Shown: positions 48,291 to 56,293 of the stretch, piece by piece
Numbering within the stretch: the first letter of the stretch is position 1
How the letters are laid out: each line of letters begins with the position of its first letter
Source of the DNA: Chelativorans sp. ZYF759
Lineage (GTDB): Bacteria > Pseudomonadota > Alphaproteobacteria > Rhizobiales > Rhizobiaceae
Direction of reading: 5' to 3'
Assembly: GCF_012911015.1 (NCBI RefSeq)
Contig: NZ_WVVV01000011.1
Location: 60,932-124,931, forward strand
DNA length: 64,000 bases
Notes under the pieces: model-generated
The model's input: only the letters and a program-made list of their open reading frames with translations
Told to the model about the DNA's origin: nothing
The model's database searches: none
Translations under genes and position numbers: made by a program

Positions 48291-49340
48291 ATGATGACAG
48301 GTTTGAAGAAGACCGTGGCGCTGGCCGCCTCGGTCGCACTTGCCGGCTGGCTGGGTGCGACCCAGCTCGCCTTCTCGCAGGAGGTGACGCTCAGGCTGCA
48401 CCAGTTCCTGCCCGCCGCCGCAAACGTTCCGGCCCACATTCTCGACCCCTGGGCCGACTCGATCGAGGAACAGTCCGACGGCCGCATCCGCATCGAGCGC
48501 TACGCGGCCATGTCGCTCGGCGGCACGCCGCCACAGCTCTACGACCAGGCCGTCGACGGTTCGGTCGATATCGTCTGGACGCTGCCGGGCAACACGCCGG
48601 GCCGCTTTCCGGCCACCGAGCTGTTCGAGCTGCCCTTCATGATGACCAATGCGGAGGCAACCTCGCGCGCCTACTGGGACATGTTCGACAAGCACATGCG
48701 CGACGATTTTGCCGAGACCCACATCCTCGGAACCTGGGTCCACGGCCCCGGCATCATCCACACGCGCGAGCCGGTCAACGAGATCGCCGACCTTCAGGGC
48801 ATGACCATCCGCGCGCCCACCCGCATCATCAACGCGCTTTTGGGTGAGTTGGGTGCCACGCCGGTCGGCATGCCGATCCCGCAGGTGCCGGAGAACCTGT
48901 CGCGCGGCGTCATCGACGGTGCCGTGGTCCCCTGGGAGGTCACAGCCGCCCTGCGGGTGCCCGAGCTCGTCGGCAACCACACCGAGTTCGGCGGCGACCA
49001 CGCTTTCTACACCACGACCTTCGTGCTGGCGATGAACAGGGACGCCTATGAGGGCCTGCCCGAAGATCTGCGCGAAATCATCGATGCCAATTCCGGCCAG
49101 GAATTCTCGGCCTTTGCCGGGCGCACCCAGCAGGAATACGATGCGCCGGGCCGCCAGATGGCGGTCGACAACGGCAACAACATCGTCGAGCTTTCGGCCG
49201 AACAGGCGGAAGCCTGGCGCGAGGCCGCCCAGCCGGTGATCGACAATTGGGTCGCCGAAATGGACGGTCGCGGGCTTGACGGGCAGGCACTTCTCGACGA
49301 AGCACGCGAATTGATCGCGCGCTATACCGAAGAGCAGTAG
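48291..49340 (+). CDS. DctP-family TRAP transporter solute-binding protein
   Basis: Periplasmic receptor of 349 residues. The signal peptide (KKTVALAASVALAGWLGATQ, cleavage near FSQ-EV) follows an AGGAGGAG ribosome site. The DctP pattern: LRLHQFLPAAANVPAHILDP, GRIRIERYAAMSLGGTPPQL, IADLQGMTIRAPTRIINALL and GVIDGAVVPWEV with the conserved ligand-binding Arg. It heads the operon with a monooxygenase and two permease genes, so the ligand may be an aromatic or other carboxylate. A hairpin follows the stop. Confidence 0.93.
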   Translation: MMTGLKKTVALAASVALAGWLGATQLAFSQEVTLRLHQFLPAAANVPAHILDPWADSIEEQSDGRIRIERYAAMSLGGTPPQLYDQAVDGSVDIVWTLPGNTPGRFPATELFELPFMMTNAEATSRAYWDMFDKHMRDDFAETHILGTWVHGPGIIHTREPVNEIADLQGMTIRAPTRIINALLGELGATPVGMPIPQVPENLSRGVIDGAVVPWEVTAALRVPELVGNHTEFGGDHAFYTTTFVLAMNRDAYEGLPEDLREIIDANSGQEFSAFAGRTQQEYDAPGRQMAVDNGNNIVELSAEQAEAWREAAQPVIDNWVAEMDGRGLDGQALLDEARELIARYTEEQ

Positions 49341-49363
49341 CTCACACTGTCTTGGCTTGAGCG

Positions 49364-49392
49364 CGGGGCGGGTTTCCGCCCCGTTCTCGTTA
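49364..49392 (+). terminator. 8-bp hairpin after the DctP gene
   Basis: CGGGGCGG pairs with CCGCCCCG around GTTT, followed by TTCTCGTT. It lies 23 bases past the stop and 26 before the monooxygenase start, in the same place as the hairpins of the other binding-protein genes. Confidence 0.6.
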
Positions 49393-49408
49393 CGGGGAGG
49401 GGCATTCC

Positions 49409-50707
49409 ATGACCGTCGTAATCGCGGGAGCGGGCATAGCCGGGCTGACCCTGGCGCTCTCCCTCCATCAGGTCGGCATCGCCTGCCGGGTCTACGAACA
49501 GGTCGCCGAACTCAGTCCGCTCGGCGTCGGCATCAACGTACAGCCCCATGCCGTGCGCGAACTGTTCGACCTCGGCCTCGAAGACACGCTCGAAATGCTC
49601 GGCGTTCGCACCCGGGAAGTCTCCTATTTTTCCAAGAAGGGCGGGCTCATCTGGTCGGAGCCCCGCGGCACGCTGGCCGGCTACCGCTGGCCGCAATATT
49701 CGATCCACCGCGGCCATCTGCAGATGATGCTGCTCGACGCGGTGCGCGCGCGCCTGGGTTCGGACGCGGTCGTGACCGGCTGTGCGGTCTCCGGCTTCGA
49801 GCAGACCGGCGATGGGGTGGACGTGCGCCTGGCCCGCCGGGATGGCTCGGGCAAGACGGTGCGCGCGGATCTGCTGCTGGCCAGCGACGGCATCCACTCG
49901 GCCGTGCGCCGGCAGCTTTTCCCCCTGGAGGGCCCGCCACGCTGGGGCGGTGCGGTCCTGTGGCGCGGGACGACGGTCGAAAAGCCCTATCTGTCGGGCG
50001 CGACCATGGCCATGATTGGCCACGAATGGCAGAAATTCGTCACCTACCCCATCTCGAAGCCCGATCCGGTCACGGGCGAGGCGCTGATCAACTGGATCGC
50101 CGAGCTCAAATACGAGCCGGGCACCGGCTGGAACCGGGAGGACTGGACCCGGCCGGGCGATTTCGCCGATTTCATGCCCGCCTTCGAGGAGTGGCGATTC
50201 GACTGGCTCGACTGCCCGGCACTCATGAAGAAAGGCGGCTTCTGTTTCGAATATCCGATGGTCGACCGCGATCCGCTGGAGCGCTGGACGCACGGCCGCG
50301 TCACGCTCCTTGGCGACGCGGCCCACGCCATGTATCCGATCGGCTCCAACGGCGCCTCCCAGGCGATCGTGGACGCGCGCTTCCTGGCCCGGCAGATCGC
50401 CGACCATGGCATGGGCACTGACGCGCTTGAAGCCTATGAAGAGGCCCGCCGTCCCGCAACGAGCCGCATCGTGCTGGCCAATCGCGGCAACGGACCCGAT
50501 CAGGTGATGCAGGTGGTGGAGGAGCGCTGCGGCGGCGTCTTCGACGATATTTCTGAAGTGCTTTCCCGGCAGGAACTGGAAGAAACGGCATCGGCCTACA
50601 AGAGGCTCGCCGGCTTCGACATCGAGACGTTGAACGCGGCTCCGCCGATCATCGGCGCGTCGACAACGGATAGGGCTCGGCTTGATCAAAACGGTTATGT
50701 CGTATAA
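49409..50707 (+). CDS. FAD-dependent aromatic monooxygenase (salicylate-hydroxylase-like)
   Basis: Group A flavoprotein monooxygenase of 432 residues. GxGxxG dinucleotide motif GAGIAGLTLALSL at the start, DG motif LLASDGIHSAVR, and GRVTLLGDAAHAMYPIGSNG as second FAD motif. The family oxidises phenolic or heteroaromatic carboxylates with NAD(P)H. It lies inside a TRAP operon (after DctP, before DctQ), so it probably hydroxylates the imported compound. Closest by pattern to salicylate, 3-hydroxybenzoate 6- or PhzS-like enzymes; the substrate is not determined. Confidence 0.9.
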   Translation: MTVVIAGAGIAGLTLALSLHQVGIACRVYEQVAELSPLGVGINVQPHAVRELFDLGLEDTLEMLGVRTREVSYFSKKGGLIWSEPRGTLAGYRWPQYSIHRGHLQMMLLDAVRARLGSDAVVTGCAVSGFEQTGDGVDVRLARRDGSGKTVRADLLLASDGIHSAVRRQLFPLEGPPRWGGAVLWRGTTVEKPYLSGATMAMIGHEWQKFVTYPISKPDPVTGEALINWIAELKYEPGTGWNREDWTRPGDFADFMPAFEEWRFDWLDCPALMKKGGFCFEYPMVDRDPLERWTHGRVTLLGDAAHAMYPIGSNGASQAIVDARFLARQIADHGMGTDALEAYEEARRPATSRIVLANRGNGPDQVMQVVEERCGGVFDDISEVLSRQELEETASAYKRLAGFDIETLNAAPPIIGASTTDRARLDQNGYVV

Positions 50708-50788
50708 CAGATTTGCCGGATCTGGTTGTTCGGGGCCTTGCCACAGGCTAGCGTCCCGGTGCGCGCGGTCACGAAATGGAGGAGAGGC

Positions 50789-51322
50789 ATGAGCCTCGGA
50801 GGAGCGGTGAGAGGCCTGGCCAAGGGGCTCGCCATCATTGGCGGGGTGGCCCTTGTCGTGATCACCATCATCACCGCGATATCGATCACCGGCCGCGCCT
50901 TCATCTGGGCGGGCCTGCGCCCGGTGCCGGGCGATTTCGAACTGGTGGAGGCCGGCGTCGGCTTTGCCGTCTTCGCCTTCCTGCCCTGGTGCCAGATCAA
51001 TCGCGGCCATGCCACGGTCGACATTTTCACATCCTTCCTGCCCGATCAGGTCAACCGTCACATCGACATCGCGGCGGAGGTGCTGATGACGGTGGCGATC
51101 ACCCTTATCGCCTGGCGGCTGTGGTTCGGGCTGCAGGACAAGATCCGCTACGGCGAGACCACCTTCATCCTGCAGTTTCCGGTCTGGTGGGCGTTTGCCG
51201 CCTGCATGGTGGCGGCTGCGATCGCCGTCTTGGTGTCATTCTACATGGTCGGCGAACGTCTCGTCGAATTGCGCGCGAAAACACCGACTCCCAAGCTCGG
51301 TGAAGGGGGAGGCTCGCTTTGA
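50789..51322 (+). CDS. TRAP transporter small permease subunit (DctQ)
   Basis: Inner-membrane subunit of 177 residues with four helices (GLAIIGGVALVVITIITAIS; ELVEAGVGFAVFAFLPWCQI; AAEVLMTVAITLIAWRLWFG; VWWAFAACMVAAAIAVLVSF). The motif GHATVDIFTSFLP is typical of DctQ. GGAGGAGAGG sits before the ATG. The stop overlaps the TTG of the large permease by 4 bases. Confidence 0.93.
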   Translation: MSLGGAVRGLAKGLAIIGGVALVVITIITAISITGRAFIWAGLRPVPGDFELVEAGVGFAVFAFLPWCQINRGHATVDIFTSFLPDQVNRHIDIAAEVLMTVAITLIAWRLWFGLQDKIRYGETTFILQFPVWWAFAACMVAAAIAVLVSFYMVGERLVELRAKTPTPKLGEGGGSL

Positions 51323-52641
51323 GCAATCTTGAGATCGGGATCGCCTCGTTCCCCATACTTCTCCTGCTGATCTTCATGCGCGTGCCCATCGGGCTTGCCA
51401 TGCTGATGTGCGGCATCGGCGGCACGTGGATCATCATGGGCCAACCCAATGCCATTCTCGCGCGGCTCAAGGTCGAGACCTATTCGACCTTCTCCAGCTA
51501 CACGCTGTCGATCATCCCGCTCTTCCTGTTGATGGGACAGTTCGCGACGCTGGGCGGCATGTCGCAATCGCTTTTCCGCGCGGCCAATACCTGGATCGGA
51601 CACCGCAAGGGCGGTGTCGCCATGTCGGCGGTCGGCGCCTGCGCCGGCTTCGGCGCCATCTGCGGCTCTTCGCTTGCCACCGCGGCCACCATGACCCAGG
51701 TCGCGCTGCCCGAATTGCGCCGCTACGGCTATTCCGGCGCGCTCGCCACCGGCACGCTGGCGGCCGGCGGCACGCTGGGCGTGCTCATCCCGCCTTCCGT
51801 CATCCTGGTCATCTACGCCATCCTGACTGAGCAGAACATCGCGCGCCTGTTCGTGGCCGCCTTCATTCCCGGCATCCTGGCGGCGCTCGGCTACATGGTC
51901 GCCGTTGCGATCTATGTCCGCGTCAGTCCCGATTCGGCAGGTGCGCGCGAGCGCGCGCCCTATTCCGAGCGCTTCAAGGCCCTGGCCGAGATCTGGCCGG
52001 TGCTGCTTGTCTTCTTCCTCGTCATCGGCGGCATTTATGCCGGCTGGTTCACGCCCACCGAAGGCGCGGCCGTCGGCGCGGCCGGCACCGGGCTGATCGC
52101 GCTCGTCAATGGCGGGCTCACCTGGCGCACCTTCATCCAGGCGATCCTGCAGACGGCCATCGCGACCGGCCTGATCTTCTTCATCGTGTTCGGCGCCGCC
52201 TTCTACAATTCCTTCCTGGCGCTGTCGCAGCTGCCCCAGCAGATCGCCGTTTGGGTTGCCGGCCAGGGCTTCAATCCCTGGATGGTGCTGACGGTGATCC
52301 TGTTCGCCTATCTGCTCTTCGGCTGCGTCATGGACTCGCTGTCGATGATCCTCTTGACCATCCCGATCTTCTTCCCGATCGTTTCCATCCTCGACTACGG
52401 GCTCAGCCCCACCGAGTTCGCGATCTGGTTCGGCATCCTGGTTCTCATCGTCGTGGAGGTGGGGCTGATAACGCCACCGGTGGGCATGAATCTGTTCGTC
52501 ATCAATTCGATGGCGAAGGATATTCCCATGTCGCACACCTATCGCGGCGTGCTGCCCTTCGTGGCGAGCGACATCGTGCGCGTCATCATCCTGACGGCCT
52601 TCCCCGGCATCACGCTCTTCCTGATGCGGCTCTTGTATTGA
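51319..52641 (+). CDS. TRAP transporter large permease subunit (DctM), TTG start
   Basis: Inner-membrane subunit of 440 residues with about 12 helices. The TTG at 51319 overlaps the DctQ stop (TTGA) and has GGGGGAGG 6 bases upstream, so it is translated by coupling. DctM motifs: SSLATAATMTQVALPELRRYG, GTLAAGGTLGVLIPPSVIL, WFTPTEGAAVGAAGTGLIAL and VEVGLITPPVGMNLFVINSM. The last gene of the operon; a hairpin follows. Confidence 0.95.
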   Translation: MSNLEIGIASFPILLLLIFMRVPIGLAMLMCGIGGTWIIMGQPNAILARLKVETYSTFSSYTLSIIPLFLLMGQFATLGGMSQSLFRAANTWIGHRKGGVAMSAVGACAGFGAICGSSLATAATMTQVALPELRRYGYSGALATGTLAAGGTLGVLIPPSVILVIYAILTEQNIARLFVAAFIPGILAALGYMVAVAIYVRVSPDSAGARERAPYSERFKALAEIWPVLLVFFLVIGGIYAGWFTPTEGAAVGAAGTGLIALVNGGLTWRTFIQAILQTAIATGLIFFIVFGAAFYNSFLALSQLPQQIAVWVAGQGFNPWMVLTVILFAYLLFGCVMDSLSMILLTIPIFFPIVSILDYGLSPTEFAIWFGILVLIVVEVGLITPPVGMNLFVINSMAKDIPMSHTYRGVLPFVASDIVRVIILTAFPGITLFLMRLLY

Positions 52642-52648
52642 GATCGCC

Positions 52649-52677
52649 GGGCGGAGGCCGCCTGTCGGCCTTCGCCC
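52649..52677 (+). terminator. 12-bp hairpin after the DctM gene
   Basis: GGGCGGAGGCCG pairs with CGGCCTTCGCCC (one G-U pair) around CCTGT, 7 bases past the stop. No U run, so termination strength is uncertain. Confidence 0.55.
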
Positions 52678-52830
52678 CCGGCCCGCGGCGCGCATGCCGC
52701 CGCCTCATGTCCAGAACGATTTCGACCACCCGCAGCGGTTGAGCCGCCGGCGTGGTCGCGTGCATTCGGCTGGTCAGCACCTGGTCGATGTGGTTTAGTT
52801 GGCGTTGCGACAACGAAGGGAGGAACTTCT

Positions 52831-54105
52831 ATGTCTCATCACCCAAAAACATGGTCACTCACCACGGTTGCGGCGGTTGCCGCCGTCGTCCTTGTGCCCG
52901 CGGCGGCCCTCGCCGAGGAACCCGGCCTGACCTACGAGACTGTGCTCACGGACCTGCAGGACCCATGGGACATGGCGTTCCTGCCCGATGGCACCATGTT
53001 CTACACCGAGAAATGCCAGGGCCTGTCGGTGATGCTTCCGTCCGGCGACGTGAATGCCTTGCTGGGCATGGCCGACACGGATGGTTATGCGAGCACCGAG
53101 AACGATCTGTTCTGCGAGGGACAGGCCGGCATGAACGGCGTGGCCGTTGATCCCGATTTCGACGACAACCGCTATGTCTACGTCTATTCGTCCTCGAGCC
53201 TGACCGCGCCCGGCACCAACCGTGTGCTGAGACTTACCGTCAACGACGATTTCTCCGAAGTGGCGGACCGCACCGACCTCGTGGAGGACATTCCCTACAA
53301 GCCCGAAGCCACGGACCAGCCCTTCGGAGGCCCCGGCGCGCATAATGGCGGGCGCATCCGCTTCGGTCCCGACGGCTATCTCTACGTGACCACTGGCGAC
53401 ACCCACAATGCCGAGGTGCCGCAGAGCCCGACCCTGCTTGGCGGCAAGGTGCTGCGCATCGACCGTGACGGCGAGGCCGCGGACGGCAACGAGGCCGCTG
53501 AAGGCTTCGATCCGCGGATCTACACCTACGGTCACCGCAACGTTCAGGGCATCACCTTCCATCCCGACACGGGCCAGCCCATCGTGGCCGAGCACGGCCC
53601 CTGGCATTCCGACGAGATCACCGCGCTGGTGGCGGGGGGCAATGGCGGCTGGGATCCGCGGCCCAACGTGGCCGGCCGCGGCGACTGCCCGGACGGCTAT
53701 TGCGGCTACGAGCCGGAGCAGATGGAGGCCATGGAGCCGGCCGAGCGCGCCGCCTACATGCCGATGACGGACACCGAGAGCTTCCCCGATGCGATGCTCC
53801 CGGCCTGGGACAATAACGGGCTATCGCAGGGCACGTCCTCGGCCGAGTTCCTTGCCGGCGAGCAGTGGGGCGACTGGGAGGGCCGCATGGTCGTCGGCCT
53901 GATGGGCATCGGCTTCGGCGGCACACCCCTCGGACAGCGCATCGACATCATCGACATCGCCGAGGACGGTCTGTCCGTCAACGATGTCAGCGAGATGCCG
54001 CTGCCGATGGGATCGGGCCGTTTCCGGTCGCTGGTGCTGGGACCCGACGGAAGCCTTTATGCGGCCATCGACGAAGGCGACATCTACCGGATCACCCCTG
54101 AGTGA
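52831..54105 (+). CDS. PQQ-dependent sugar dehydrogenase (GSDH/Asd family)
   Basis: Periplasmic beta-propeller quinoprotein of 424 residues. A Sec signal (TTVAAVAAVVLVPAAALA, cleavage near ALAEE) precedes the propeller. Family motifs: LQDPWDMAFLPDGTMFYTEK, FGGPGAHNGGRIRFGPDGYL, GHRNVQGITFHPDTGQPIVA and EHGPWHSDEIT. These proteins oxidise aldoses with PQQ. The next gene encodes a cytochrome c, a natural electron acceptor. AGGGAGGAA ribosome site. Confidence 0.92.
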   Translation: MSHHPKTWSLTTVAAVAAVVLVPAAALAEEPGLTYETVLTDLQDPWDMAFLPDGTMFYTEKCQGLSVMLPSGDVNALLGMADTDGYASTENDLFCEGQAGMNGVAVDPDFDDNRYVYVYSSSSLTAPGTNRVLRLTVNDDFSEVADRTDLVEDIPYKPEATDQPFGGPGAHNGGRIRFGPDGYLYVTTGDTHNAEVPQSPTLLGGKVLRIDRDGEAADGNEAAEGFDPRIYTYGHRNVQGITFHPDTGQPIVAEHGPWHSDEITALVAGGNGGWDPRPNVAGRGDCPDGYCGYEPEQMEAMEPAERAAYMPMTDTESFPDAMLPAWDNNGLSQGTSSAEFLAGEQWGDWEGRMVVGLMGIGFGGTPLGQRIDIIDIAEDGLSVNDVSEMPLPMGSGRFRSLVLGPDGSLYAAIDEGDIYRITPE

Positions 54106-54114
54106 CGGAACAAC

Positions 54115-54142
54115 CGCCGCGCCGTCGAAAGGCGGCGCGGCG
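54115..54142 (+). terminator. Hairpin between the sugar dehydrogenase and cytochrome c genes
   Basis: CGCCGCGCC pairs with GGCGCGGCG around a 10-base loop, followed by CCTTCTCC, 10 bases past the stop. Weak U run. Confidence 0.45.
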
Positions 54143-54189
54143 CCTTCTCCCGCGCGCTGCCATATCAGCCCCCTCAAGGAACATGCGGA

Positions 54190-54528
54190 ATGAAGTTCTT
54201 GACCACTATGGCGTTCGCACTGGCCATGGCCTTGCCCGCCTTCGCAATGCCCGCCTACGCACAGGACGACACGGATCTGGACATGGAGGCAGCCGCGACG
54301 ATGTATGCGCGGTCCTGCGCCCAGTGCCACGGGCGGACCGGCCGCGGCATGGCAAGTTTTCCCTCGATCGCAGGCAAGGATGCGGATTATCTCGCCGAAC
54401 GGCTCGAGCAGTACCGCGCCGGGGAAACGGTCGGACCCAATTCGCCCTTGATGAGACCCGTCGCCGCCAAGCTTTCCGACGATGACATCGCCCAGCTCGC
54501 CGCTTTCATCTCGGCCAGTTTCGAATAG
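54190..54528 (+). CDS. Class I cytochrome c (c553/c4-like)
   Basis: Periplasmic monohaem cytochrome of 112 residues with a signal peptide (KFLTTMAFALAMALPAFAMP, cleavage after AYA). Haem binding by CAQCH near residue 50; the axial methionine is in NSPLMRPVAAKLSDDDIAQL. Probably takes electrons from the preceding quinoprotein, 84 bases upstream. Confidence 0.93.
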   Translation: MKFLTTMAFALAMALPAFAMPAYAQDDTDLDMEAAATMYARSCAQCHGRTGRGMASFPSIAGKDADYLAERLEQYRAGETVGPNSPLMRPVAAKLSDDDIAQLAAFISASFE

Positions 54529-54560
54529 CCGGCCGAAGCGCTTGATGCCGGTAGGCGAGC

Positions 54561-54896
54561 CTATTTCCGGTATTCCTGGACCATGGCGTAGAGGTTGGTG
54601 CAGCGCGCGCCGGAGCGGCAATAGGCAAGCACGGGCTTGGGCAGTTCTTCAAGGGCCGCCGCCTGGTCGGCCACGTCTTTCTCCGTCATCTGGCCGCTGA
54701 CCACCGGAATGAAGCGGAACTCGAGCCCGGCCTCTTTCACCGCTGCCTCGATCTCGTCATGCGGCACGGCGCCGTCTTCCGTGTCGGGGCGGTTGCAGAT
54801 CACGCTCTTGAAGCCCGCCACCTTGATCAGCTTGACGTGCTCGACGCCGATCTGCGGGGCAACGGCGTAGTCTTCGGTGATCTGGCGGATTTCCAT
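54561..54896 (-). CDS. TIGR01244-family phosphatase/sulfurtransferase-like protein
   Basis: Cytoplasmic protein of 111 residues, related to the N-terminal part of BLH/DUF442 proteins. VEHVKLIKVAGFKSVICNRP and the active-loop YCRSGARCTNLYAM (Cys with Arg five residues on) recall dual-specificity phosphatases and rhodaneses. The start at 54896 (MEIRQITEDYAVAPQI) is homology-based. Last on the minus strand of the beta-oxidation cluster, 87 bases after the acyl-CoA dehydrogenase; its link to that pathway is unclear. Confidence 0.88.
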   Translation of the reverse strand: MEIRQITEDYAVAPQIGVEHVKLIKVAGFKSVICNRPDTEDGAVPHDEIEAAVKEAGLEFRFIPVVSGQMTEKDVADQAAALEELPKPVLAYCRSGARCTNLYAMVQEYRK

Positions 54897-54983
54897 GCGT
54901 GACCTCGTTCGTGCTGAAGCGGCGGGCCGGGTGCCCACCGCCATCATTTGGCATGCCGATGCCGGGCTCGCAATGGGTGCGTC

Positions 54984-56123
54984 CTAGGCGTCGACCAGAC
55001 CGCCCTTTTCGGCCAGGGTCCTGAGATGGTGTTCGTGGTCGCCCAGCGCGATGTCGATCATGCTCATCCGCTTGAAATAGTGGCCGATGGCATATTCCAT
55101 GGTCATGCCCACGCCGCCATGCAGCTGGATGGCGTTCTCGCCGACCAGCTTGCCGGCCCGCCCGATCTCGGCCTTGGCCGCATGCATGGCGCGCCCGCGT
55201 TCGGCTGCGTCCTCGCTGTCGGCCATCATGGTCGCATAGATCGCCAGCGAGCGGGCCTGTTCGGTGGCCACGAACATGTCGACGGCCGCGTGCTGCAGCA
55301 CCTGGAAGGCGCCGATCGGCACGCCGAACTGCTTGCGTGTCTTCAGATAGTCGACGGTCAGCTCGCGCATGACGTCCATGGTGCCGATCGCCTCCGCGCA
55401 AAGCGCAGCGATGCCCGCATCGACTACGCGGCAAAGGAGAGGAAGACCGTTCTCCGGCTCGCCGATCGCGGCCGCGCGCACCTTGTCCAGCCGCAACTCG
55501 GCCCCGCGCCGCCCGTCCTGCATCACGTAGCCGCGCCGTGACAGGCCGTCCGCCTTGGCGTCGACCATGAAGATGCCGATGCCGTCCGCGTCGCGCGTGC
55601 CGCCAGCGCTTCGCGCGGTCACGAAGATCCAGTCGGCGCTGTCGCCGTCCAGCACCACGGACTTGGCACCCGTCAGCACCCAGCCATCGCCATCCTTCTG
55701 GGCCACGGTCTCGACATTGTGGAGTTCGTAGCGCGAATTGCGTTCTGTATAGGCAAGCGCCAGCTTCAGTGCCCCTTCGGCCACCTGCGGTATGTATTCG
55801 GCCCGCTGGTCCTCGCTGGCGCCGAAGCGCAGCATGGACCCGCCCAGCACCACGGTGGAGAAATAGGGCTCCAGAACCAGCGCCCGGCCCATCGCTTCCA
55901 TCACGATCATGGTCTCGACGGACGAGCCGCCGAGCCCGCCATCGGCCTCCGAAAAGGGCAGGGCCATCAGGCCCATCTCGCCATAGCGGCCCCACATCTC
56001 GCCACTCCAGCCCTCGGGCGAACCCATATGCTTGCGCCGCTGCTCGAACCCGTAGGTGTCGGCCAGAAGCCGGTTCAGCGAGTCCTTGAGGATCGATTGT
56101 TCTTCGGTCAGGTCAAAATCCAT
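54984..56123 (-). CDS. Acyl-CoA dehydrogenase, small-subunit type (PimD-like)
   Basis: 379 residues. LTEEQSILKDSLNRLLADTY at the start, AYTERNSRYELHNVETVAQK in the middle and AIQLHGGVGMTMEYAIGHYF near the end are acyl-CoA-dehydrogenase motifs. It lies next to another dehydrogenase gene (large-subunit type), as in pimeloyl-CoA and steroid/bile-acid pathways, where the two form an alpha2beta2 enzyme. A palindromic repeat lies between them. Substrate unknown; a dicarboxylyl-CoA or cyclic acyl-CoA is likely. Confidence 0.9.
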   Translation of the reverse strand: MDFDLTEEQSILKDSLNRLLADTYGFEQRRKHMGSPEGWSGEMWGRYGEMGLMALPFSEADGGLGGSSVETMIVMEAMGRALVLEPYFSTVVLGGSMLRFGASEDQRAEYIPQVAEGALKLALAYTERNSRYELHNVETVAQKDGDGWVLTGAKSVVLDGDSADWIFVTARSAGGTRDADGIGIFMVDAKADGLSRRGYVMQDGRRGAELRLDKVRAAAIGEPENGLPLLCRVVDAGIAALCAEAIGTMDVMRELTVDYLKTRKQFGVPIGAFQVLQHAAVDMFVATEQARSLAIYATMMADSEDAAERGRAMHAAKAEIGRAGKLVGENAIQLHGGVGMTMEYAIGHYFKRMSMIDIALGDHEHHLRTLAEKGGLVDA

Positions 56124-56164
56124 TGCGTTCCCCGATCTTGTCTATTTGCGAGGCGCCGGAGGTC

Positions 56165-56292
56165 AGGCGCCCACCTCCCCCTGGATGGGGGAGGTCGCCG
56201 CGTAGCGGCGGGAGGGGGTGTGTCACGGTCAGTTGCCACCCCACCCCGGCGCTGCGCGCCGACCCTCCCCATCAAGGGGAGGGTGGGTTCAC
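56165..56292. repeat. Palindromic intergenic repeat, unit A
   Basis: About 130 bases between the two acyl-CoA dehydrogenase genes. Two hairpins: ACCTCCCCC (56173-56181) with GGGGGAGGT (56187-56195), and ACCCTCCCC (56262-56270) with GGGGAGGGT (56276-56284), around GTAGCGGCGGGAGGGGG-type sequence. It looks like the mosaic palindromic elements dispersed in rhizobial genomes. Confidence 0.7.
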
Positions 56293-56293
56293 C

